Source: Anaeromyces robustus (Eukaryota > Neocallimastigomycota > Neocallimastigomycetes > Neocallimastigales > Neocallimastigaceae). From it: 64,000 nucleotides of DNA. Of this stretch, positions 27,815 through 42,212 are shown piece by piece. Every line of letters begins with the position of its first letter. The stretch's first letter is position 1. Where the stretch lies: positions 57,501 through 121,500 of the forward strand of contig MCFG01000174.1 of the NCBI GenBank assembly GCA_002104895.1, written 5' to 3'. The notes below the pieces were generated by a model. The model saw only the letters and a program-made list of their open reading frames with translations, ran no database searches and was not told where the DNA came from. The translations under genes and the position numbers were made by a program.

Positions 27815-28882
27815 ATGCCACCAAAGAACGATCCAAGTGAAGTTAAATACGGTATTGTTCTATGAAAAGCATAATTAATGTTTAATTTAAAGAATTTTTT
27901 AATTATAATTTGTATTTTAATAATGAATGAATAAAATGAATGATGAATGTTTTGAATTATATTTGAATGATTATTGATTATTAATATTTTTATTTTTTTC
28001 TCTATTTATTTATCTATGTATATATATTACATTTAATATTTTACATATTATAATATTATATGAATTGATTACATTATAAAATAGTTGTTCTCAGAACTAC
28101 TGGTGGTGAAGTTGCTGGTGGTTCTACCCTTGCTCCAAAGATTGGTCCACTCGGTCTTGTAAATATCAATAATATCTTTAATAATGAATGAATAAATGAT
28201 TGACAAAATGATGGATGATGAATGAATGATTAGAGATAATGATAGTATATATTTATAATAGGATAGTACGATGATATATAAATGAATAAATACAGGAAAA
28301 GAATATGTTAAATATTTTGAAAATTTATGCAGAATAATAAATAAAAGACAGGATATAAAACGTTAAATATAAATGAGAAAATATGGAAAATATGGATATA
28401 TATATTTATAATATTAAAAATATACAAAGAAGAAAAATATATAAAATATTTTGATATTAATATATAAATGTTTATGTATAATTAATGGTAAATAGAACCC
28501 AAAGAAGGTCGGTGATGATATTGCCAAGGCTACTTCCGCTTACAAGGGTCTTCGTCTTACCGTTAGACTTGTTATCCAAAACAGACAAGCTAAGGTTGAA
28601 ATTGTTCCAAGTGCTTCTACTTTAATTATTAAGGCCCTTAAGGAACCAGTCAGAGACCGTAAGAAGGAAAAGAACATCAAGCACGATGGTAACCTTACTC
28701 TTGATGAAGTTATTGAAATCGCTCGTACCATGCGTGAAAAGTCATACGCTAAGGATCTTGCCGGTGTTGTCCGTGAAATTCTTGGTACCTGTTTCTCCAT
28801 TGGTTGTACCGTTGATGGTCAATCTCCAGTCGATGTCACTGAACAAATCAAGAACGGTGAAATTGATATCCCAAGCGAGTAA
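27815..28882 (+). CDS. RPL12: Large-subunit ribosomal protein uL11 (RPL12)
   Basis: This is a 60S ribosomal protein at the base of the stalk that contacts the GTPase-associated rRNA. Three exons, 27815-27851, 28085-28158 and 28496-28882, total 498 nt (165 aa), the usual eukaryotic length. Diagnostic segments are [60 protein letters not shown], and the C-terminal [15 protein letters not shown]. Codon use is strikingly different from its neighbours: AAG for Lys, GTC/GTT, ACC and CGT are frequent where other genes use AAA and ACA. This is typical of highly expressed genes. The ATG follows a pyrimidine-rich stretch. Both introns carry AATG-like direct repeats. Confidence 0.98.
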
Positions 28883-29670
28883 ACAGATTATATGTATAAC
28901 TAAAATTTACATAAATAAATTCAATAAGTAGCAAAAAAAATATCATTGAAATATTTACAATTTTTCTGTGTTATTTTTTATTTACAGTTTAAATAGATAA
29001 TATAAAAGTATATTTTGTTTTTTTAGAAGAAAGAATTATTCATTAATACATATAAAATATATAATATATTTCTTTTTATTAACAAAAGCTATTATTTTAT
29101 TATCGAGTAAGAAAACAATATATAATTTATTATTTTTTTATTTATAAATTTTTTATTTGTAAAAATCCTTTTAAATTATATATATATAAATAATTAAAAT
29201 TTTATAATTGATTTATCGCGGTCAAAGAAAAAAAGTAATTATGTGAAAGTGTTTTTTTTTATAAATATATATATATATTTAAAAATTTAATATAACATTA
29301 TACATTATATATATTTATTTTATTTATTTTTTATACATATAGTTGTATAAGTAAATAATTATTATATGAATAAATATACAAGTTTTTTTTTTTTTTTTTT
29401 TTGAGATAAAAGTCGTAGTCAGTTGGTATATATTTTAATTTTTTATTCTATTTTTTTTTATTTTTATGATTGTTATTATTCTTCTATAACTGAATGAAAT
29501 GGGTAAAATGTAGGGGAAAAAAAAAATTGAACTGTATAAATTTTGTATATAATAATATAATAATGAAAGTTTTAAATAATAGTAATAATAATAATAATAA
29601 ATGAATAACTAACTAATTGAAAATTGTCAAAAACAAACCATTAAATTTTATTCTCATTTAAGAATAACAG

Positions 29671-29703
<33 letters not shown>

Positions 29704-30898
29704 TTTAGATATTATTATTATATAAATTCTTTTAAATTAAATCATTAACAATTTTTTGAATAAATTTGTATTATTTATTACTGTTTTAAATAAAATATCA
29801 TTTTTATATAATAACTCTTTGAATTTTTTCTTTAATATTCAGAGAGTTTTATGTATTAATAAATTTATATGTTTTATATGATTTTATATAATAATTATAT
29901 ATATTTTTGTATAATAAATTTGTTTATTTGGTAATATATATATATATATTGAATTTAAATCTACTTGTATAAAAATTTATAAAAGAAAAAGAATAATAAT
30001 TTTAAAAAAAAGAAAAAAAGAAAAAAAGAAAAAGGAAAAACTAAATAGAATAATTTAAAAATATTTGTCAAATTAACATAAAGATCAAATTTAATTAACA
30101 TTATACATTTTTATTTGGTAAAAAAGAAAAAGAAAAAAAGTATATATAATTATTTAATTAATTATAATATAAAATTTTTAAAGTTTATTTAAAGTTTATA
30201 TTTTAAATATATATATATTAAATAGATAAATAATAATATCAACAAAATACCAAAATATAGTATTCATACACAAATAAAATTATATTTTTTATGATGTACT
30301 TAGTACTTTGAATAATATTTTAAATTAACTTTTTTTCATACTATTCAATATATTTTTTTTTTCTTTCTTCTTTTTTTTTTACTATTCTGTTATTTCATTT
30401 AGTTTCTATTTATTAAATACATAATTCAAAAAATTATAATATATATTTATATATATAATATTTATATAATATTTATATATAATAATAAAAATAGAATGTT
30501 ACATATATATACCTCTTTTATTAATATAATAAAATAATAATAATAATAATATTTATTATTCCATATTCAACATAATTAATAATATATATCTTTATATCAC
30601 CACGAAATATATATATCCATATTTTTTAAACTTTAATTTTTAAGCTATCGTTTACAACTATATTTAAAACCATTTATTTACATAAATTAATATTTAACAA
30701 AATATTATATATTATTATTAATATTACTATGATTTACATAATATAAATATATATATAAACAACGAAAAGAATAATTCAATATATTATACATTATACATAA
30801 AATAAAAAAAAAGGATAAAGATTAAGAAAAAATAATTATAATTATTACTACATTACTATTACTATTACTATTAATTAAATTCAAGAAATATACACAAA
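28883..30898. other. Intergenic region between RPL12 and BBS8
   Basis: Only A+T-rich DNA, poly-T runs (29383-29401, 29671-29697) and short (AAT)n tracts. No RNA gene or open frame of interest was found. A purine-rich (AAAAAG)n-like tract lies at 30004-30040. Confidence 0.65.
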
Positions 30899-31735
30899 AT
30901 GAGAATTGAAACTTTAGATAATAAAATTTATTTACTATTATATTGTTATTTTACTCAAAATTACGAACAATCTTTAATGTTATGTGATGAAATACTGTCA
31001 AAAAACCCTATAGACCAAGTATATATTTAAAATTAAACTATATCTATATGTTTTATTATTATTATTTATTATTATTGTTATTGTTATTGTTACTGTTGTT
31101 AATTTAATTATTTTATTTTTTTAATCCATTTTATTAAAAATATTAAATAATTTAATTATATATCCACTCTATATTTTATATATAATGTTAAATTTATATA
31201 TCTAATTAAAATTATTTTTTTTCTTCTTATGCCGTAAAAATATTATATATTATACTATTTTTTGTTTATTTTATTTATTTATGATTATATTATATAACAT
31301 TAAACATTATCAATCTTAGACTGTTTGGTTTATAAAAATTAGTATTTTAACAGAAATGAGTTATATTGATGATACTGAATATAATGAAAATGATATTGTA
31401 TTTGATGAAAGACTATTAAATATAGATTATATTCCAAGGTGTATATCATATAATTGATTATTAAGTATAATTATTGTTTATTTATAAAAAGAAAAAAAAT
31501 ATTATTTCTTTATATATTTGTCTTATTCGTTATTTATACCATCTATTTTTATCATATTAACTAATATTAATAATATATATATATATATATTTATTTTCCG
31601 TTTATTTTCATTCTTGTTTAATAAAAAAAATTAAAATAATACTATAAAAAAAATTAAAAATGTGTATAAAAAAATAATAATCACCATTAATAAAATAATA
31701 ATAATAATAATAATAATAATAATCACCATTAATAA

Positions 31736-31768
<33 letters not shown>

Positions 31769-31777
31769 CATTAATAA

Positions 31778-31808
<31 letters not shown>

Positions 31809-32369
31809 TTAAATTAAATTATTAAAATAATAAGACCTGGAACAACAGCATCAACAGCACTCCCTAAATCAAGTAATAGTCGAATGACACCTGGAACCTC
31901 ACATACACCATCAACGCCTAATTATAATCAAGGAAGTAGACCTGCTTCATCAAGTACCCCAAATTTTAGTCAAAGTATAAGACCTTCATCTTCAAAAGGT
32001 CAATTTTTACCAGGTTTTTTCAGAGTAGCTAATTATAAAGATTTAGCCTTGTAAATATATTTTTTTTTATTAAATAATATATATATAAATAACATAAATA
32101 TAAATATATATCTACATATAATTTGAATTTAAATTCAAAAAATTTTAATAACAATTACAATAAAATTTATAATATATTTATTATTATATCGAATAATATA
32201 TATACTATATATATAAATTTAATAAATTTAATAAAATATTTCATTATATACGTAAAGATCAAAATCAAGACGAAATACTGCAACTGGTAAAGAAATTAGT
32301 ACAGTTCAATCTCTATCAACTCCTGGAAGGTAAATAATATATAACAATATATATATAATTCCTTAATAT

Positions 32370-32411
<42 letters not shown>

Positions 32412-33817
32412 TATTTCTAATATTTTCATTTTTTATATATTGAAACTAATATAATTTATTGTATATATATATAATATTCAATTTAAATAAATTAATTTAT
32501 ATTATAAATAATTTAAAAATATTTAACAGATTTGTACGTTTAGGAACGGAATCTTTATCGGACAGTGGAAATAATCAATTAATTGATACTGAAAAATTAG
32601 ATTTAAAGAAAATATCAAGTGAAAAGATATCAAGGGTATATAAAGAATATATATACATAAAGATAAATAAATATACAAAGATATATATATTATATTAATG
32701 ATGATGATGACGATTGATGATAACTATACTAATAATATTAAAATGATGATAATAATTATTATCTATGTAGGCATTATTTATATATATATATTATTTCGAA
32801 AATAAATATCATAAAGCTTTAGAATTAGCAGCGCATGCAACTGTTTCACATGAGTAAATAACTCATATAAATAAATAATAATTAAGAAATATTTAAAATT
32901 AATGCAAATTAAATAATTTTTTTTAATTAATTATTATAACTTATTATTATAACTAGTTATAAAGATTGGTGGTGGAAAGTACAACTAGGAAAATGTTATT
33001 ATAAATTAGGTTTATTTTTAGATGCTATAAAACAATTCGAAAGTGCTTTAAAACTAACGGTATTTTTTTTTTTATTCAATAATATATACATCTTAATTTT
33101 ATATATATATATATATATATTATATTATATTTATATTTTATTTATACTATAAATAATTAAATATTATATATTATTTATATTTAATATATTATTTATTTTT
33201 AAATAAATAAAAAAAAAAAAAAAAGCCAACAGAAAACACTTATCTCTATTTATCAAAAGCTTTTTTAAAATTACAAAAAACAACGGATGCTATACAATGT
33301 ATTGAACGTGGATTAGAAACTTATCAAAATTCAATTGATCTTTTATTAGCATTAGCAAGAATTTATGAATCAAATGGAGATCTTGAACATTCAATTGAAT
33401 ACTTCAGAAAGGTTAATACATACTCTACATACAATAATAATAATAATAATAATATTGTTATTATTATTATTATTATTAATGTTTAAAATTTATTTTTATT
33501 ACATTATCTATTTTTAAAGGTACTATATATTGATAATTCAAATAAAGAAGCGTTAGCATCATTAGCCTCAAGTTCATTTTATAAAGATCAACCTGAAGTA
33601 GCGCTACGATATTATAAAAGACTTCTTCAAATGGGATTCTATGATAATGCAGAAATATGGAATAATTTAGGTTTGTGTACATTTTATTCTCAACAATATG
33701 ATATGTGTATAGTTTGCTTTGAACGAGCATTACAATTAGCAGAAGATGATACTACTGTTAGTGACATATGGTAAATCAAAAATATTTATATAATATAAAT
33801 ATATAAAAGTAACATAA

Positions 33818-33850
<33 letters not shown>

Positions 33851-34561
33851 CATACATAAAACAAAAACCTATGATGATTATTTATTAAATTTTAAAATTT
33901 ATTATTAATAAAATTCAGGTATAATATATCACAACTGGCTAATAGAATAGGTGATATACCGTTAACTTATCGATGTTTAAAACTAGCTATAGCATCAAAT
34001 CCATCACATTATGAAGCATGGAATAACTTAGGAGTAATAAATCTTTTTTAAAAAAAATAAAAATAAAATAATTATAATATTTAAATTTTAAGCAATATTA
34101 ATATATATCTCAATATTTATATTTATACATAATAATTAAATAATAAGGTACTGGAATTATTATCAAATGAAAATAAAGAATCAGCTAAAACAAATTTCAA
34201 TGTGAGTATTAAAGGAGCAGATTACTTATATGAACCGTTATTCAATTCAGGTAAACACAAAACTATTATATATTTAATAATATAAATAAAATAAAATAAA
34301 AAAAAAAAAAAAAAAAAAAAAAAAAGATATAATCATTATTATATTATATATTAACAATTTTCTTTTTTTTTGTTTATATATATATACTAAAAATACAAAA
34401 TAAAAATTATATATATATTAAATATAGCAATTTTAAACCTTAATGAAGGTAATATTCAGGAAAGTTATAAAAATTGTAAAAAAACATTAGAAATTTATCC
34501 TAATTTTAATCGAGGCATTGAACTTATGAAAAAATTAGAAAATTATTTAGTCACTATATAA
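30899..34561 (+). CDS. BBS8: BBS8 / TTC8, BBSome TPR subunit
   Basis: Subunit of the BBSome, which moves membrane cargo through cilia and flagella. Twelve exons: 30899-31018, 31320-31438, 31835-32050, 32258-32329, 32530-32635, 32771-32853, 32957-33059, 33226-33411, 33520-33770, 33919-34033, 34148-34250, 34428-34561. They total 1608 nt, 535 aa, near the length of animal BBS8. It follows the family along its whole length: an N-terminal TPR ending SKNPIDQTVWF, a Pro/Ser/Thr linker with RPGTTAS and RPSSSKGQFLPGFFR, FVRLGTESL, KDWWWKVQLGKCYYKLGLF, then TPR repeats with QPEVALRYYKRLLQMGFYDN, NNLGLCTFYSQQYDM and YEAWNNLG. Its presence implies a flagellated stage. Intron 2 carries a minisatellite. 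Identification is firm. Confidence 0.97.
31673..31810. repeat. Minisatellite in BBS8 intron 2
   Basis: Three units, each made of aatca(cca)ttaataaa followed by an (AAT)n run, about 45-50 bp each. The last unit lacks the CC. Confidence 0.85.
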
Positions 34562-35277
34562 AATAATTAATATTAATGATAATAATAAAACATAAAAACA
34601 TAAGCATAAAAAAAAAAAAAAAAAAAAAATAAAAAAAAAAAAAAAAAAAAAAGAAAAAAAAAATAGAAAAACCGTTAAACTATTATTTATTTCACATAAT
34701 TATTATTTAATATATGTTTAGAACATATATACATAATGACAATAAAAAACAATATATTAAACGTATAATTGAATAATTAGATATAAAGAAATTAATAAAT
34801 TTAAAATAATAAATAACTAAATAAATAAATAAAATAAAAGTAAAAAATTAAAATAATATTACATTTCATGCTTCTTTTTTTAAAAAAAAAAAAAAAAAAT
34901 TGAATTTTAACTAACATAAATACATATAATTTTTTTATTTTTATTTTTATTTTTATTTTTTATATTTTATTATATTTAATTTTCATTTTTGTTAAATTAT
35001 TTTAACAAAATACAAAAAAAAAAATACATTTTATAAGAATTAGTTTAATATGTTTATATATATATTATTATTATTTTTAATTGTTATTATTTAACATATA
35101 AAATACATTTAGATATTTAAATAGAATTATGTGAATTAATGCAATAGAATTATTATAGCCTTTTTTTTTTTTTAATTACTTTATTTTACAAATATAATAG
35201 AATTTTTTTTAGCTAAATAAGTTAACTATCTCTTAATACTGCTTTGTTATTTCTTGTTCGCTTTTTTTTTTTTTTTT

Positions 35278-35308
<31 letters not shown>

Positions 35309-35387
35309 ACTTTTAATTAAAACTTATTTCAAATTATAATCATAGATTAGATAAAAAAAATGGTATTTATTTTAACTTTTAAACTTT
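34562..35387. other. Convergent intergenic region, BBS8 and RAD6 3' ends
   Basis: Poly-A runs (34609-34662), poly-T (35262-35289) and a (GT)n dinucleotide tract (35290-35308). Nothing else is recognised. It must contain both transcription ends. Confidence 0.65.
35290..35308. repeat. (GT)n dinucleotide repeat
   Basis: Nine GT units directly after a long poly-T tract. The only GT repeat of this length noticed in the window. Confidence 0.9.
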
Positions 35388-36642
35388 CTAATTTGACCAG
35401 GATAATTCAACTATAATAATATTTAAAAAATATATAATTTATATACATATATAAGATATATAAAAATAATTAAATTTCAAGAATTAAAATTATATTTTTG
35501 ATTTGAAATTATTAAAAATAAATAAATAAATAAATTAAAATTATATTTTTGATTTGAAATTATAAAAAATAAACAATTAATTAATTATATTTTTAATTAG
35601 AAATTTCGTTAAAATATTTAAATAAATTTATCTTATTTTTTATTATTAAATAAATAAAAGGAAATAAAAATAATTACCAGTTTCTTTAACTCTTCTTTCA
35701 TATTCCTTTCTATTTTCTTTGAAAAGTCTAGCAGCTTCAACATTAGCTGGACTGCTTGGATTTGGATCGTGAAGTAAAGATTGAATTGAAGTTAAAATAG
35801 CAGCAACATCATAAGATGGAGACCAACGATTTTGAACTATAATTACATTACACAATAAATAGCAAATAATAAAAAATAGAATAAAATAAATAATATTTAT
35901 AAGCATATATGATATATATTGATGTTAATTATTTTTTTTGTTTCATTTAAAAATGAATTATAATATATAAAATATATAAATATATAAATAAAGCTTACGA
36001 ATATCTAAACAAAGATTTCCATTAGTATAAACATTAGGATGGAACATTTTTGATACAAATTGAACTTTTGGTGGCTTAGTTGGGTATGCTTCTTCAAATT
36101 GTAATGTAAGCTTAAAAGTACCATCTTCAAATGGAGTATCTTTAATGATGATAATAATGATAAATATATATAATTATGATTTTTATATAATAAAAAAAAA
36201 AGGTTTTTAATATTAATATTGATACATATATATTATATATATATAGACTTATAAATATATTGATATTGATATTGATATTGATATATTAATAATATTTACC
36301 TTCTGGACCAAATATAACAGCTATAAATATTTATAAAAATTAAAATAGAAAAAAAAAAAATTTTTTTTTAGAAATTTTGATTTTAAATTTATATTAATAT
36401 ATTATTTACATAATATAAATTATAAATGAAAATTAACAAATTGAATATATTCTTATTGTTTTTGTTTAATTTTAAACAATAAATATCAATCAATTATCAA
36501 AATTCTTATATTTATATAAAAAAAAAATACCATTCCATAATAAAACATTATCTTGACATGGAGCTCCAGAAACACCAGCTGGTGGATCAGTTTGGAGTCT
36601 TTTGAAATCTCTCATTAAACGTCTTTTAGCAGGTGTAGACAT
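35388..36642 (-). CDS. RAD6: Ubiquitin-conjugating enzyme E2, RAD6/UBE2A type
   Basis: An E2 that transfers ubiquitin to PCNA and histone H2B with Rad18- or Bre1-type ligases. Exons in gene order: 36642-36531, 36320-36300, 36139-35999, 35836-35678, 35410-35388. They total 456 nt, 151 aa, the same length class as human UBE2A and fission yeast Rhp6. Seen: the start [20 protein letters not shown], the PAGVSGAP segment, [15 protein letters not shown] with catalytic Cys88 and the HPN motif, then [19 protein letters not shown] and [15 protein letters not shown]. It has no long acidic tail, unlike budding yeast Rad6. The last exon is only 23 nt including the stop, and exon 2 is 21 nt. The final exon is inferred from the family C-terminus, a good acceptor and exact frame. 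Confidence 0.95.
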
Positions 36643-39257
<2,615 letters not shown>

Positions 39258-40346
39258 ATGAAAATTATCAATAGTTTATTACTTATTGCATCTCTAAGTA
39301 TTATTAATAATGTTTTAGGTATTCCGATTAATAAAAATTATAGGTATAATGAAAATAATAATAAAAATGTAAATAATATTAATAATGAGAATTCTTCAAA
39401 AAAATCGGATGACTTGAAAAAAAACCATATACAATCGTTCGATAATGATAATGAACAATTTATTGCTATGTCATTAAATAATAGTAAATATCAATCTTCA
39501 TTGATTAATAAAAAACCTAAAACAATTGTTATTTCAACTAAAAATACTAATATATTTAATAAAAAAGAAAAAAGATATATCAAATATAATGGTTATGGTA
39601 GTAATACCAACAATTATGTTGAATATAATAATTATATCAATAGGCAGAATAATAATAATAATAATTTAACTAAGAGTAAAGAAAATACCAATGCCAGTTC
39701 TATTTCAACGACGATCTTTAAATTTAACATTCAAGAGACTACAACAACTACTAAGCCTACAATTACAACATCTAAAGAAATTTATGATGAAATACCAACA
39801 GCTGTTATATCTTTTGATATTTCACCATCAACAACTAAAATTCCTTTAACTACATCTAAAAAAAGTATAACTAGTAAAGCCAATATAACATCTAAAACAA
39901 CTACAACAACTAAAACAACTAAAATTAATAAAACTACTACTACTAAAACAACTAAAAAAACCACTACATATAAACCAAATAAAACAGTTATGAAAAATAA
40001 TCCTTTATTTTCATCATATATATTTGATGAAACGATTTCAAGATGTCTTACCCATAATGATTGTGGTAAATTAAATCTTAAAGATATTAAGATGGAACCC
40101 CATAGAGTTAAAGAACCATTCAAACCTAATGAAAATATTTATTCTAAAAAAATATCTGTTAAAGTAACATGTCCAGAAAATCAACCAAATTGTAAAGCCC
40201 CAATCCCAACAATATTGCCATGTTTACATGGAAATTGTAAATTAAAAAAAGAAAAAGATGAAGAAATTGAAAAATATATTGGTGTTAAAGAATTAGATGA
40301 AGATGAAAATGAAATTGTCATTGATATGGATAGTGATAACAATTAA
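39258..40346 (+). CDS. Secreted Thr/Asn-rich protein with six C-terminal cysteines
   Basis: No family is recognised. I chose the Met at 39258 because it opens a clear signal peptide, MKIINSLLLIASLSIINNVLG; an in-frame Met 11 codons upstream would place charged residues first. The protein is 362 aa and unspliced. After the signal come an Asn/Lys-rich stretch, then a Thr-rich tract with Lys (about residues 160-245, repeated TTTTKTT-like units). This looks like a heavily O-glycosylated linker. A 120-residue C-terminal part follows, with six Cys in the order RC, DC, TC, NC, PC, NC, that could form three disulfides. It ends acidic (ELDEDENEIVIDMDSD). It could be a cell-wall or extracellular protein. 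No catalytic, dockerin or carbohydrate-binding signature was recognised. Confidence 0.8.
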   Translation: MKIINSLLLIASLSIINNVLGIPINKNYRYNENNNKNVNNINNENSSKKSDDLKKNHIQSFDNDNEQFIAMSLNNSKYQSSLINKKPKTIVISTKNTNIFNKKEKRYIKYNGYGSNTNNYVEYNNYINRQNNNNNNLTKSKENTNASSISTTIFKFNIQETTTTTKPTITTSKEIYDEIPTAVISFDISPSTTKIPLTTSKKSITSKANITSKTTTTTKTTKINKTTTTKTTKKTTTYKPNKTVMKNNPLFSSYIFDETISRCLTHNDCGKLNLKDIKMEPHRVKEPFKPNENIYSKKISVKVTCPENQPNCKAPIPTILPCLHGNCKLKKEKDEEIEKYIGVKELDEDENEIVIDMDSDNN

Positions 40347-41213
40347 ATTATATTAAATATAACAAAGATATACAATAATAATAAATAGTATTAATATAAA
40401 CTATATAATAAAAAAAAAATTGAGAAATATATAATTAAAAATATTAAAATAGTTGTATTATTAAATTTACTATCAAGAATTTATACTACTTATATTGAAT
40501 TTATAATTAAATTATAGAAAATATAATATAGTTTAAAAAATTAAAAAAAAAATACATTTATAGAAAAAAATAAGTTTGTTTTTTGTTTTTTGTTTTTTTC
40601 TCTTTATTATAAATATCAAAAATTTGAATAATATGTATCAATTTATTAAAATAATAAATAAAATATTTTATATAAAAAAATTTTGGTAATTTATAAATTT
40701 TGGTAATTTATAAATATAAATAAAAAACTATTTAGAAATAAATTAATATAGATTAATTAAAATTTTTTATTAAATGTATATAATAATTATTTAATAAACT
40801 TAAAAAAAAAAAAAAAAAAAAATTTTTTTTTTATGTTAATTATTTAAAATAAAATTGAATATAAATTGTTTTTAAAAATAATTATTATTCTAATATAGTA
40901 TATATTTAAATACAAACATGAAATTTTTTATATGATATAATTATACATTAATATTTAATAAAAATCACAATTTATAATTATAGAAAGGAAAGAAGAAAAA
41001 AAGAAAAAAGAAAAAAAAAAGGGGAAAAAATAACATAATATAAAATAAAACTTGAATTTTGTATAAATTTCTATTTAAATGAAATTTCATCATTTAATTA
41101 ATATTTAAATTCAAAATTTATAGCATAATTAATATTTAAAATAATTATCTTTATTTTTTTTTTTATTTTTTAATATTATTATTTTTTTTTATAATTTATA
41201 TAATAAATATAAG
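40347..41213. other. Intergenic region upstream of the ZCCHC8-like gene
   Basis: A+T-rich sequence with poly-A/T runs (for example 40801-40832) and a short direct repeat, ttttggtaatttataaa, at about 40680-40712. Nothing else is recognised. Confidence 0.65.
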
Positions 41214-42181
41214 ATGAATAATACAAGTGAGAGTGATTCGAATAATTTAACTCTTCCAGATACCTACGAATTATTTTCAACATTTTCAGAAGATGTTACC
41301 GATAATATAATAATAGACTCTACACCAAACAAATTTTCTGATGATGAAAATGATGAAACTACAAAAATAAATAACAATAGTAATAATAGTAATACAAAAA
41401 ACAATGATAATTTAACTTCATTTTATTCAAATAAAATAAATGAAGATATTCACAATTTTTATAAAGCTTGTCAGTCTACAGTTATTGTACCTATTAACTA
41501 TACAAAGCTTTCTTTTAATCAAAAGAAAGTAGTTCAAGATACCATTCAAAATTTATTAATAAATTTAGAAATTTTAGGAGAAGAAGAAAAAAAGGAGAAA
41601 GAAGAACAAAAGGAACGAAAGCAATTAGAAAATGATGAAATTTATTCACAAGAAATAATAAATGATTTAAATAAAAAAAGAGAAATTGTTAGTTTTTTAG
41701 AAAGTATATTATGTGATGAAAATATATTTTTTATTAATTCATTAATTAGACGTAGTGAAAATGGTTTTATCAAATTAGTTTATTTAAATCAATATTTAAA
41801 AGAAATTAATTTAAATGTAGCAAATTCTAATGATTTTGATAATAATCCAGATGTTATATTAATTAAAAAAGCAATAGCATTAATGTCAACTTGTTTAGAA
41901 TTTAGTTCTGATGGTCAGAGTATAAGGTATAATAAAGATATAGTTCCCTTTTGTAAAAACCTTGATAATTATAGTATTGAAATACTGTCAAACAATGAAA
42001 ATGAGAATAAAGATAACACGAAGTTAAATAATAACAAGTCAATAGATAATAATACTAATAATGATAATAATAATAATAACTTATTAGACGATAATGATAC
42101 ACATTCAACAAACATACCCAATATACCCACTTTAAATAATGATATTAATAATGATATTAATAATGAAGGTAATAATGACAC

Positions 42182-42212
<31 letters not shown>

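Noticed and set aside
27852-28495. C-box-like ATGATGA words in both RPL12 introns, possible snoRNAs
   Set aside because: No D box (CTGA) or terminal stem was found; the words are part of AATG-type repeats.
29395-29440. tRNA-like D-arm phrase gtagtcagttggtatat
   Set aside because: No acceptor stem, anticodon arm or T-arm follows; the downstream sequence is poly-T.
33476-33730. Minus-strand open frame
   Set aside because: Antisense to conserved BBS8 TPR exons; its protein resembles nothing.
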